From positions 1 through 14,841 of the forward strand of contig CALIRN010000248.1 of the NCBI GenBank assembly GCA_938042265.1: a stretch of DNA of 14,841 nucleotides, read 5' to 3'. The notes under the pieces were generated by a model that was not told the DNA's origin, did no database searches, and worked only from the letters and a program-made list of their open reading frames with translations. Below, one piece after another: positions 4,580 to 12,516 of the stretch. The stretch comes from an uncultured Eubacteriaceae bacterium (GTDB taxonomy: Bacteria; Bacillota; Clostridia; Lachnospirales; CAG-274). The position numbers and the translations under genes were made by a program. Positions within the stretch are counted from its first letter, which is position 1; each line of letters starts with the position of its first letter.

Positions 4580-5941
4580 ATGATACATAAGTATCAGCTT
4601 AACGGCTTTAACATTGTGCTTGATGTAAACAGTGGTGCTGTACATCTTGTGGACAATGTTGTTTATGACATACTTGATCATTATAAGGAAATAGGCAATG
4701 AGGAATTAAAGGAAAGGCTTAAAAATAAGTATACAAAAGCTGAGCTTGATGAGGGACTTGCTGAAATCAGGGAGCTTGAGGACAGAAAAATGCTTTACAC
4801 GGAGGATATTTTTGCTGATGTTATCCCAAAGGTGGAAAATAGAAACCCTGTTGTCAAGGCACTTTGTCTGCATATTGCCCATGACTGCAACTTAAAATGC
4901 AGATATTGCTTTGCCGAGGAAGGTGAGTATCATGGTAAACGTGAGCTTATGAGCCTTGAGGTAGGCAAAAAGGCAATCGATTTTCTTATTAAAAGCTCAG
5001 GCAACCGAAAAAACCTTGAGGTGGACTTTTTCGGAGGAGAGCCTTTAATGAATTTTGGTGTTGTAAAAGGCATTGTTGAATATGCCAGAAGTATTGAAAA
5101 GGCAAATAACAAAAATTTCCGTTTTACAATTACCACAAACGGCATACTGTTAAATGATGAAATTCAGCAGTATATTAATGAAAATATGCATAACGTGGTA
5201 CTGAGCATTGATGGCAGAAAAGAGGTCAATGACAGAATGAGACCAAGAGCAGGCGGTCAGGGTACCTACGACACAATAGTGCCTAAGTTTAAAAGGCTTT
5301 CCGACAGTAGAAATCAGACGGATTACTATGTAAGGGGTACCTTTACACGGTATAATCTTGATTTTGCAAAGGATGTGCTTCATCTTGCGGATTTAGGCTT
5401 TAGGCAAATTTCTGTTGAGCCTGTTGTAACAGAGGAAAGTGAGCCTTATGCAATAAGGCAGGAGGACTTGCCTGTTATTTTTGATGAGTATGAAAAGCTT
5501 GCCATGGAAATACTTGAAAGACGCAAAAAGGGGCAGTGGTTTAATTTCTTCCATTTTATGATTGACCTTACGGGTGGCCCCTGTGTGGTTAAGCGTATGG
5601 TAGGCTGCGGTTCGGGCACGGAGTATCTTTCCGTAACCCCTTCGGGCGACCTTTATCCATGTCATCAGTTTGTAGGTATGGAGCAGTTTAAAATGGGACA
5701 TGTGGATACGGGGGTTACAGCACCGGAGATAAGAAAGGGCTTTGAAAGCTGTAACGTATATACCAAGCCAAGGTGCAGAGAGTGCTGGGCAAGATTTTAT
5801 TGCAGCGGCGGTTGTGTGGCAAACTCATACAATACCCACGGTGATCTTGTAACACCGTATGAGATTGGCTGCGAGATGCAGAGAAAGCGTATAGAATGTG
5901 CTATTATGATTAAAGCCTGTGAGTCAAATGGCAATACGTGA
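4580..5941 (+). CDS. scfB: SCIFF radical SAM maturase (thioether-forming)
   Basis: 453 residues, the usual length for SCIFF maturases (TIGR03974; CteB of C. thermocellum and Tte1186 are characterised relatives). An N-terminal RiPP recognition element (about 1-85, YQLNGFNIVLDVNSGAVHLV) binds the leader peptide. The radical SAM barrel follows: C103-x3-C107-x2-C110 binds the SAM cluster and FGGEP is at 151-155. The C-terminal SPASM-type domain has C335, C343, C361, C391, C399, C402, C408, C412 and C431 for auxiliary Fe-S clusters. It generates a 5'-deoxyadenosyl radical and forms Cys-to-Thr thioethers in the SCIFF peptide. ATG at 4580 follows AAAGGAG (4562-4568); an in-frame upstream ATG at 4535 lies inside the terminator hairpin and is rejected. 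The secD promoter follows at once. No key residue is missing. Confidence 0.97.
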   Translation: MIHKYQLNGFNIVLDVNSGAVHLVDNVVYDILDHYKEIGNEELKERLKNKYTKAELDEGLAEIRELEDRKMLYTEDIFADVIPKVENRNPVVKALCLHIAHDCNLKCRYCFAEEGEYHGKRELMSLEVGKKAIDFLIKSSGNRKNLEVDFFGGEPLMNFGVVKGIVEYARSIEKANNKNFRFTITTNGILLNDEIQQYINENMHNVVLSIDGRKEVNDRMRPRAGGQGTYDTIVPKFKRLSDSRNQTDYYVRGTFTRYNLDFAKDVLHLADLGFRQISVEPVVTEESEPYAIRQEDLPVIFDEYEKLAMEILERRKKGQWFNFFHFMIDLTGGPCVVKRMVGCGSGTEYLSVTPSGDLYPCHQFVGMEQFKMGHVDTGVTAPEIRKGFESCNVYTKPRCRECWARFYCSGGCVANSYNTHGDLVTPYEIGCEMQRKRIECAIMIKACESNGNT

Positions 5942-5977
5942 TTTTGCACAAAAAGCAAACTTAATTGTAAAAATTTG

Positions 5978-6006
5978 TTGACGTTTTGCAAAAATAATAA
6001 TATAAT
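5978..6006 (+). promoter_or_regulatory. Promoter of secD-secF
   Basis: TTGACG (5978-5983), a 17-bp spacer, TATAAT (6001-6006). Transcription should start near 6013. It separates the sec operon from the SCIFF pair. Confidence 0.85.
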
Positions 6007-6010
6007 AAAC

Positions 6011-6049
6011 CTTATGTGAAGTTGGAAAGCATTTTTCTAACCGTATAAG
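6011..6049 (+). other. Hairpin at the 5' end of the secD leader RNA
   Basis: Two stacked stems: outer CTTATGT (6011-6017) with GTATAAG (6043-6049), inner GTTGGAAA (6021-6028) with TTTCTAAC (6034-6041), including G-U pairs. It begins at the predicted transcript start and ends 9 nt before the GGGAGG ribosome site (6059-6064). No T-run follows, so it is not a terminator; mRNA stabilisation or translation control is possible. Confidence 0.5.
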
Positions 6050-6074
6050 TTTACACAAGGGAGGAATTCTTACA

Positions 6075-7478
6075 ATGAAAGGTAAAAGTGCATTAATGCT
6101 TTTATTGATTATTGCAGTAACCTGCGGACTGTGTGCAGTGTCTTACTTTGGTGTGGGACATAAGGCATCAGAAACAGTCTCAGAGGAGGCTGCACCTATG
6201 CAGATTGAGCTTGTTACCGATGAAAACGGCGAAATCGTAACCGATGAAAACGGTCAGCCTGAAACGAGAATTGTTGAGGCTGAAAGCACAACCTCCGATG
6301 AGGAGGATACTACTTCTGCCGATGAAAAAACGGCATCTACTCTTACACATGACGGCTACGGCAGTTTATTTAACATCAAGCAGGGTCTTGATCTTAAGGG
6401 TGGTGTATACATTGTATACCAGGCAGAAAAGGACAACCCAACCGATGAGGAAATGGCAGCCGCAATTGCCATGATTCAGGAGCGTCTTGACAGACAGAAC
6501 TGGACCGAGGCAGAGTGCTCAAGAGAGGGTGTTAACAAGATCCGTGTTGAAATACCGGGTGTTGCGGATGCTGACGCTGCAGCAGATGAGATTGGCGCTA
6601 CAGCAAAACTTACCTTCAGAGATGAGGAGGGTAATACGCTTGTTGACGGTATGAACGTTACAAATGCAACAAAGCAGACGGAAAACGGTCAGGTTGTTGT
6701 TCAGCTTGAATTTGATGCTACAGGTAAGCAGGCTTTTGCAGATGCAACTGCTGCAAATATCGGCAAGCCTCTTTACATTATGATGGATGAAGCCGTTATA
6801 AGTGCGCCTACCGTAAATACGGCAATTAACAACGGTCAGGCAATTATTACAGGCGATTTTACCGTTGAGGAGGCAGGCGAGCTTGCAGATACAATACGTG
6901 CAGGTTCACTTCCATTTAATCTTGAGCCTATCCACAAGAGCAGCGTAGGAGCAAGACTTGGGGCAAACTCACTTCAGTCTACAATTAAGGCAGGTATTGT
7001 AGGTATCACGCTTATATTCCTGTTTATGCTTATTTTCTACAGAGCTGCAGGCTTTGCGGCAGATTTGGCGCTGCTTATATATACTGCCCTTGATTTGATT
7101 ATTATGAGCCTTTTCGGTGTTACGCTTACTTTGCCGGGTATTGCCGGTGTTATCCTGTCAATAGGTATGGCGGTAGATGCAAATGTGCTTATCTTTGAGA
7201 GGGTACGTGAGGAGCTTGGTGAAGGCAAGACTGTTGTAAATGCATTTAATAACGGCTTTTCCAGAGCTATGCCTGCAATTATTGACAGTAACGTAACAAC
7301 AATTATTGCAAGTATTGTTCTGCTTTGGTATGGTTCAGGCTCTGTAAAGGGCTTTGCACAGACTCTTATTATCGGTGTTGTTTTATCAATGTTCACCGCT
7401 ATCTTTGTAACCAGATTTATTGTTAAGGCTTTTATCGGCTTGGGTATTAAAAATCCTAAGCTTTACGGCGCAAAGTAA
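6075..7478 (+). CDS. secD: Protein translocase subunit SecD
   Basis: 467 residues. TM1 is at about 5-25. The family motif QGLDLKGGVYIVYQ is at 103-116, and the extracytoplasmic P1 domain runs to about 300. Five C-terminal helices follow from about 305 to 455. The conserved MAVDANVLIFERVREE is at 365-380. SecD works with SecF to pull or release proteins emerging from SecYEG using the proton or sodium gradient. An acidic, low-complexity stretch between TM1 and P1 (about 33-88) carries the tandem repeat VTDENGEI / VTDENGQP, encoded by two copies of ACCGATGAAAACGG 24 bp apart. ATG follows GGGAGG with 10-nt spacing. secF follows after 15 bp as a separate gene, as is usual in Clostridia; many Bacilli have a fused SecDF. 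Confidence 0.97.
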   Translation: MKGKSALMLLLIIAVTCGLCAVSYFGVGHKASETVSEEAAPMQIELVTDENGEIVTDENGQPETRIVEAESTTSDEEDTTSADEKTASTLTHDGYGSLFNIKQGLDLKGGVYIVYQAEKDNPTDEEMAAAIAMIQERLDRQNWTEAECSREGVNKIRVEIPGVADADAAADEIGATAKLTFRDEEGNTLVDGMNVTNATKQTENGQVVVQLEFDATGKQAFADATAANIGKPLYIMMDEAVISAPTVNTAINNGQAIITGDFTVEEAGELADTIRAGSLPFNLEPIHKSSVGARLGANSLQSTIKAGIVGITLIFLFMLIFYRAAGFAADLALLIYTALDLIIMSLFGVTLTLPGIAGVILSIGMAVDANVLIFERVREELGEGKTVVNAFNNGFSRAMPAIIDSNVTTIIASIVLLWYGSGSVKGFAQTLIIGVVLSMFTAIFVTRFIVKAFIGLGIKNPKLYGAK

Positions 7479-7493
7479 GGAGGTGCATATAAA

Positions 7494-8393
7494 ATGGTTT
7501 TTAATTTTGTAAAGGGCAGATTTGTTTATATTGCAATCTCTGTTATTGTAATACTTATTGGTATTGGATTTATGATATTTAATTCCGTTAACGGCAATGG
7601 TGCATTTAACTATGATGTACAGTTTGTGGGCGGTACCTCTATTGAGGCTGATCTGGGCATGGAGTTTGATAATGCCGATGTTGAAAAGCTGTTGTCTGAA
7701 AATACTGGTGACAGTGCGCCTCAGGTACAAAAGGTTGATAATGGTACAACCGTAGCTATCAAAACAGTTAAGCTTGATGATGAACAGAAGGAAGCCGTTA
7801 AGGCTGCATTGACGGAAAAATATCAGCTTTCCGATGAAAATCAGAACAGTATGAAAATTGAGGACGTAAGTGCTACCTTGAGTAGGGAAATGCAGAAAAA
7901 TGCAGTTATATCCTTATTACTTGCTTGTATTGCAATGCTTATTTACGTAAGTATAAGATTTAAGGAGTTTAAAACCGGTGCCAGCTGTATACTTGCTCTT
8001 GTAAATGATACACTGATTGTATTAGGTGCTTATGCAGTATTGAGAATCCCTATGGACAGTGCATTTATTGCAGCAATTCTTACGGTTGTTGGTTATTCAA
8101 TAAACTCATCAGTGGTTATTTTTGACCGTATCCGTGAAAATAAGAAAAGACTTGGCAGAAAGAACTATGCTGACCTTGTAAATCACAGTGTAAGCCAGAC
8201 TCTCAGGAGATCAATTTTTACATCTCTTACTACGTTCTTTGCCATTGCGTTCCTGTATATATTCGGTGTACAGTCAGTAAAGGAATTTGCTTTACCTATT
8301 TCGGTAGGTATTGTTTCGGGTGCTTATTCGTCAATCTTTATGTCGGCTAATATATGGTATTTATTATGTCAGGCATCTGAAAAAAAGAAATAA
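7494..8393 (+). CDS. secF: Protein translocase subunit SecF
   Basis: 299 residues, the usual SecF length. TM1 is at about 10-30 (YIAISVIVILIGIGFMIFNS), followed by the family motif VQFVGGTSIE at 42-51 and a P1 domain to about 130. Five further helices run from about 137 to 292. The conserved VVGYSINSSVVIFDRIREN is at 198-216; the Asp often seen after SIN is Ser here, as in some other Clostridial proteins. The ATG follows AAGGAGGTG (7477-7485), which overlaps the secD stop codon, so translation of the two genes is probably coupled. The C-terminus ends with a basic EKKK tail in the cytoplasm. A terminator at 8408-8439 ends the operon. Confidence 0.97.
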   Translation: MVFNFVKGRFVYIAISVIVILIGIGFMIFNSVNGNGAFNYDVQFVGGTSIEADLGMEFDNADVEKLLSENTGDSAPQVQKVDNGTTVAIKTVKLDDEQKEAVKAALTEKYQLSDENQNSMKIEDVSATLSREMQKNAVISLLLACIAMLIYVSIRFKEFKTGASCILALVNDTLIVLGAYAVLRIPMDSAFIAAILTVVGYSINSSVVIFDRIRENKKRLGRKNYADLVNHSVSQTLRRSIFTSLTTFFAIAFLYIFGVQSVKEFALPISVGIVSGAYSSIFMSANIWYLLCQASEKKK

Positions 8394-8407
8394 AATAAAT
8401 TTTTATG

Positions 8408-8439
8408 CAGGCTGTCGGCTATTCGGCAGCCTGTTTTTT
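8408..8439 (+). terminator. Terminator after secF, directly in front of recJ
   Basis: A 10-bp stem, CAGGCTGTCG (8408-8417) with CGGCAGCCTG (8424-8433), has one U-G wobble, a 6-nt loop and six T (8434-8439). recJ starts 16 bp after the T-run. Confidence 0.9.
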
Positions 8440-8455
8440 GCAGATAGGAGTACTT

Positions 8456-10237
8456 ATGACTATATGGACAGTTAAGAAAAATAAGGCCCTGCCGGGAGCG
8501 GTGGAGCAGATATGCCGTATGTTTGGGGTCAGTCCTTTGGCTGCAACGGTTATGCTTAACAGAGGTCTCGGCAGTGTTAAGGCTGTTGAATATTATAAAA
8601 ATTCGTCAATAGAGGACTTACATACCCTGGCAGATATTCCCGATGTAAAAAAAGCTTTTTTGATAATTTTATCTGCAATAGATAACAGACTGCCTATTGT
8701 AATCTATGGAGATTATGATGTTGACGGTGTTACCTCTACAGTTATTTTATACAAGGGCTTAAGGGCGTTGGGTGCAGATGTGGATTACTATATTCCCGAC
8801 AGACATACAGACGGTTATGGCTTAAATCCGGGTGCTATTAAAAAAATTGATGAAAGGGGCTGTAAGCTGCTTATTACCTGTGATAACGGTATTGCTGCAA
8901 AAAATGAAACAGCATATGCCAAAAGCCTTGGTATGCAGGTGGTAATACTTGACCATCATGAGCCTGCCTTTCAGGAAATTTCGGGAAATAAGCAATATCT
9001 TTTACCTGAGGCAGATGCAGTTGTTGATTTAAAGCTTGAGCATATAGCTTATCCCTTTAAGGATCTTTGCGCAGGAGGCTTATGCTATAAGTTTATAAGA
9101 GAGATGTTTTCCTATTTAGGCAAAGAGCTTGCTTTTGATGATGAGCTTGCCGTATTTGCCGCCATTGCAACTGTTTGCGATGTAGTTGAATTGAGGGATG
9201 AAAATCGGATTATAGTGCGGCATGGGCTTGATATTATAAACAGCCGCATTGACAATATGGGGCTTAGAAAGCTGGTTAATGCTAATAATTTACAGGATAA
9301 AAAACTGACGGAATATACCTTTGGCTTTGTTATCGGACCATGTATTAATGCAGGCGGCAGGCTTGAGGCTGCAGCTTTGGCGGCGGAGCTTTTTATGTCT
9401 GGGGAGGATAAAAGAACAGATGAGCTTACTGAAAGATTGTTTGAGCTTAATTCCATACGTAAGGAAATGACAAGGAAGGCCTATGAACGGCTGGCAGAAA
9501 AGGCAGACGGTATTGACGACAGGGTACTTGTACTTTATGACGGCAAAATTGATGAAAGCATAGCAGGTATTGTGGCAGGCAGACTAAAAGAGAGGTATAA
9601 TAAGCCGACAATTGTACTTACAAAGTCAGAGGGTGGTGTAAAAGGCTCAGGACGTTCCATTGAGGCATATGATATGTTTCGTGAACTGTCTCAATACAGG
9701 GAACTGTTTACAAAATTTGGAGGTCATAAAATGGCAGCAGGTATGTCTCTGCCTGAGGAAAATATTGAATCGTTAAAAAATGCGCTTAATAACAGCTGTA
9801 CACTTACACCTGATGATATGGAAAGACGTCTTTGTGCAGACAAAATTATTAATATGAAGGATGTTAACATATATACGGCAAGGGATATGGAAATGTTTAA
9901 ACCCTACGGTAACGGTAATCTTGAGCCTTTGATTGCGGCTGTAGGCTTGAATATATGCAATCTGCGTTTTGTCGGTGTGGATAAAAATATTGCTCAGCTT
10001 AGTTTCACAGATGACTCATGCAATATTGTGTCTGCCGTATGCTTTGACGGAGAAGCTGTAGTTAAACTTATAAACGGCTATTACGGCTATGCTTATATAG
10101 ATGAAGATAAAAATGTTAACGGAGATTTAAACAATATAAAGGTTGATATAATGGCAAACCTGAGGGTAGACGATTATAATGGAAATATGCGCCCAAAGCT
10201 GTCCGTAAAGGATATGAGAGTTTCCTCTGAAAAATAA
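8456..10237 (+). CDS. recJ: Single-stranded-DNA-specific exonuclease RecJ
   Basis: 593 residues, close to the usual RecJ length. The DHH phosphoesterase domain has YGDYDVDGVTS (84-94), TCDNGIAA (141-148), LDHHEP (165-170) and ATVCDVVEL (238-246). The DHHA1 domain has DESIAGIVAGRLKERY (366-381), GSGRSIEAYD (397-406) and FGGHKMAAGM (421-430). A C-terminal OB-like domain (about 455-590, with PYGNGNLEP) binds single-stranded DNA. The enzyme degrades ssDNA 5' to 3' with Mn2+ or Mg2+ in recombination, mismatch and base-excision repair. ATG at 8456 follows ATAGGAG with short spacing; an in-frame ATG at 8405 lies in the secF terminator and is rejected. No good promoter is visible after the terminator, so expression may rely on readthrough or on a promoter inside secF. 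Confidence 0.95.
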   Translation: MTIWTVKKNKALPGAVEQICRMFGVSPLAATVMLNRGLGSVKAVEYYKNSSIEDLHTLADIPDVKKAFLIILSAIDNRLPIVIYGDYDVDGVTSTVILYKGLRALGADVDYYIPDRHTDGYGLNPGAIKKIDERGCKLLITCDNGIAAKNETAYAKSLGMQVVILDHHEPAFQEISGNKQYLLPEADAVVDLKLEHIAYPFKDLCAGGLCYKFIREMFSYLGKELAFDDELAVFAAIATVCDVVELRDENRIIVRHGLDIINSRIDNMGLRKLVNANNLQDKKLTEYTFGFVIGPCINAGGRLEAAALAAELFMSGEDKRTDELTERLFELNSIRKEMTRKAYERLAEKADGIDDRVLVLYDGKIDESIAGIVAGRLKERYNKPTIVLTKSEGGVKGSGRSIEAYDMFRELSQYRELFTKFGGHKMAAGMSLPEENIESLKNALNNSCTLTPDDMERRLCADKIINMKDVNIYTARDMEMFKPYGNGNLEPLIAAVGLNICNLRFVGVDKNIAQLSFTDDSCNIVSAVCFDGEAVVKLINGYYGYAYIDEDKNVNGDLNNIKVDIMANLRVDDYNGNMRPKLSVKDMRVSSEK

Positions 10238-10250
10238 ATAATATAAAATT

Positions 10251-10310
10251 GTTAGGTACCTTGACAAATGCTTAGTGTAATGATAAAATAAATTTATTAA
10301 GGTACCTAAC
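10251..10310 (+). promoter_or_regulatory. Promoter and two operators of the marR-ABC operon
   Basis: TTGACA (10261-10266), a 17-bp spacer, TAAAAT (10284-10289), start near 10296. Two copies of GTTAGGTACCTT in opposite orientation bracket it, each built on the palindrome AGGTACCT. The left copy overlaps the -35 box and the right one covers the region just after the start site. This is the expected layout for MarR autorepression. Confidence 0.8.
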
Positions 10311-10316
10311 TTTTTT
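10251..10316 (+). terminator. Terminator for recJ transcripts formed by the two MarR operator copies
   Basis: GTTAGGTACCTT (10251-10262) and AAGGTACCTAAC (10299-10310) are perfectly complementary, a 12-bp stem extendable by two pairs. TTTTTT follows at 10311-10316. The loop of about 32-36 nt is long for a terminator. RNA from the internal promoter lacks the left arm and so cannot fold this hairpin. Confidence 0.65.
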
Positions 10317-10330
10317 AACGGAGTGATTAT

Positions 10331-10771
10331 ATGGAAAATAAGGAATTGCTGCAAATTATGGAAAAATGCGGACATTTTTTATATCACCGCAGGGGCTTAA
10401 AAAGGGGACAGCTTAGAATATTGTGGCTGCTTAATGAAAGAGGAGCGATTACCCAAAAGGAGCTTTTGGGGTTTCTTTTTATGAAATCGGGCTCTTTAAG
10501 TGAAACCATAAGCAAACTGGAGGCACAGGCATTTATTGTAAAGGAAAGATCCAAAGATGATAAGCGTAAAATTAATATAAGTATTACACATGAGGGCAGG
10601 GATTTTCTGAATACACAGCTTGCAGTTAACAAAGAACAGGAAAGGGTGCTCTTTACCGCCCTAAACAGTGAGGAGCAGGCGGAACTTTCAAAATTGCTGA
10701 CGAAGCTGCTGGAGGACTGGCAGAGTAAGTTTGACAGCTCTCTGTTTTTTAATCATAGGAGGGGTATGTAG
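10331..10771 (+). CDS. MarR-family transcriptional regulator of the ABC exporter operon
   Basis: 146 residues, the typical MarR length. The winged helix-turn-helix covers about 27-93: GQLRILWLLNERGAITQKEL, a recognition helix around SGSLSETISKLEAQAFI, and the wing ERSKDDKRKINISITHEGR (72-90) with the conserved D-x-R/K pattern. Helices at both ends would make the dimer interface. Such proteins repress drug-efflux genes and release DNA on binding a small ligand. The ATG follows GGAG (10320-10323). It is the first gene of an operon, 2 bp before the first half-transporter, and it has paired palindromic sites at its own promoter. The inducing ligand cannot be told from sequence. Confidence 0.92.
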   Translation: MENKELLQIMEKCGHFLYHRRGLKRGQLRILWLLNERGAITQKELLGFLFMKSGSLSETISKLEAQAFIVKERSKDDKRKINISITHEGRDFLNTQLAVNKEQERVLFTALNSEEQAELSKLLTKLLEDWQSKFDSSLFFNHRRGM

Positions 10772-10773
10772 TT

Positions 10774-12516
10774 ATGTATAAAATGCTGAAAAAATACTGG
10801 CTTTTTGGACTGTTGGCACCAATATTTATGTTTGGTGAGGCGGCAATGGATTTAATTCAGCCCAAAATGATGAGGGTTATTATTGATGATGGTGTTTTGG
10901 GTTTAAATAACAACAATATAGGTGATTTAGGTCTTATTTTGAATATAGGTATAAGAATGATTTTGGTGGTTATTCTGGGAGGTCTGTCCGGTGTTTTGTC
11001 CGGTGTTTTTGCAAACCTTTTCAGTCAGCAGTGGGGCAATGATATACGTAAGGCTTGCTTTAAAAGGGTAATGGAGTTTTCCTTTCAGCAGACTGACAGG
11101 TTTTCAACAGGTTCCCTTGTTACGAGGATAACTAATGACGTGACGCAGGTGCAGAATCTTGCTACTCAGATGGTGAGGGGTTTTGTGAGAACTTTTTTGC
11201 TGTTTTTTGGCGGCATTTACTGTGTTACTACCTTGGATCTGCACTTTGGAACAGTGCTGGCATGCTCTTTGCCTTTCGTAATTGCAGGTGTAATATTTTT
11301 TATACTGAAGGCTATACCGTATTTTGATGTATTGCAGAAAAAGCTGGACAGAGTTAACAGCGTCGTACAGGAGAATGTTGCAGGTGCCAGAGTTGTAAAG
11401 GCTTATGTTAAGGAAAATTATGAACGGGAGCGTTTTGGCAAAGCAAACATAGAACTTATTGATACACAGCTTAAGGTGCTTAAGCTGTTTGCATATATGA
11501 CGCCTCTTGCAAATATGGTGCTGAATATAGTTATTGTTGTTATTATTAAAGTTGGTGCAATAGAGGTGCGGGCAGGTGCAACTACCCCCGGCAGTGTAAT
11601 GGCGGCTATTACATATTTATCACAGATTATGCACTCGGTAATGATGCTTGCAATGATTTTTCAGACTGTATCAAGGGGAAAGGCTTCTGCCAACAGATTA
11701 AACGAAATTTTAGAAACCGAGCCCTCCATAACTGACGGCGGCTTTGAGGTTGAAAATGAAATAAAGGGCAAAATTGAGTTTAAGAATGTTTCCTTTGCTT
11801 ATCCTCAAGGAAACGGAGAGCCTGTCCTGCGTAATATTAACCTGACAATAAATCACGGAGAAACCTTTGGTATACTGGGCTCCACAGGCTGTGGAAAATC
11901 AAGTCTGATAAATCTTATACCAAGGTTTTATGACACAACGGAGGGTACTGTATTAGTGGACGATGTTGATGTTAAGGATTACAAACTTTCCGATTTAAGG
12001 AATAAAATTGCTGTTGCTTTGCAAAAAAGCGAGATGTTTAACACTACAATTAAGGAAAATATCATTTGGGGAAGACCGGAGGCAACGGATGCGGAAATTA
12101 AGGTAGCCTGCGATAATGCACAGGCAAGCGAATTTATTGAAACACGTCCGGAGGGCTATGAATCTGTGGTTGCAGAGGGCGGTATGAGCTTGTCGGGAGG
12201 ACAGAAGCAAAGACTTGCAATCAGCCGTGCTTTGCTTAAAAAGGCTGAAATACTTATTTTTGATGATTCTACCAGTGCCCTGGATTTAAAAACTGAGGCA
12301 AAACTGTATAAGGCTTTAAGAAAGGATTATTCTGATACCACCAAAATAATTATTGCCCAGCGTATCGCTTCGGTTAAACAGGCAGACAGAATTGCCGTTA
12401 TTGATAATGGACATATTGTGGCCTGCGATAATCATGAAAATCTGCTTAAGACCAGCGAAATATACAGAGATATTTATGATTCCCAATTAAAGAACGGGGG
12501 TGAAATCCATGAGTAA
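10774..12516 (+). CDS. Heterodimeric ABC exporter, subunit with degenerate ATPase site
   Basis: 580 residues: six transmembrane helices within about 8-300 and a nucleotide-binding domain from about 330. Walker A is GSTGCGKS at 369-376, the Q-loop glutamine is in ALQKSE (415-420), and the signature LSGGQ at 473-477 is canonical. Walker B is ILIFDD (493-498), where D498 replaces the catalytic glutamate, and the H-loop His is replaced by Q529 (IIAQRI). This combination is known for one half of exporters such as TM287/288 and BmrC/BmrD, whose other half carries the working site. It probably exports drugs or lipophilic compounds from the membrane. The ATG lies 2 bp after marR, with AGGAGGGG inside the marR end. 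The stop overlaps the next gene by 8 bp. Confidence 0.93.
   Translation: MYKMLKKYWLFGLLAPIFMFGEAAMDLIQPKMMRVIIDDGVLGLNNNNIGDLGLILNIGIRMILVVILGGLSGVLSGVFANLFSQQWGNDIRKACFKRVMEFSFQQTDRFSTGSLVTRITNDVTQVQNLATQMVRGFVRTFLLFFGGIYCVTTLDLHFGTVLACSLPFVIAGVIFFILKAIPYFDVLQKKLDRVNSVVQENVAGARVVKAYVKENYERERFGKANIELIDTQLKVLKLFAYMTPLANMVLNIVIVVIIKVGAIEVRAGATTPGSVMAAITYLSQIMHSVMMLAMIFQTVSRGKASANRLNEILETEPSITDGGFEVENEIKGKIEFKNVSFAYPQGNGEPVLRNINLTINHGETFGILGSTGCGKSSLINLIPRFYDTTEGTVLVDDVDVKDYKLSDLRNKIAVALQKSEMFNTTIKENIIWGRPEATDAEIKVACDNAQASEFIETRPEGYESVVAEGGMSLSGGQKQRLAISRALLKKAEILIFDDSTSALDLKTEAKLYKALRKDYSDTTKIIIAQRIASVKQADRIAVIDNGHIVACDNHENLLKTSEIYRDIYDSQLKNGGEIHE

Noticed and set aside
8405..8455. Upstream start of RecJ at 8405
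   Set aside because: The added 17 residues are the translation of the secF terminator; ATG at 8456 has its own ribosome site.
12500..12508. GTG start of the second ABC subunit
   Set aside because: The GTG is part of the GGGGGTG ribosome site; ATG at 12509 gives a typical 8-bp overlap.
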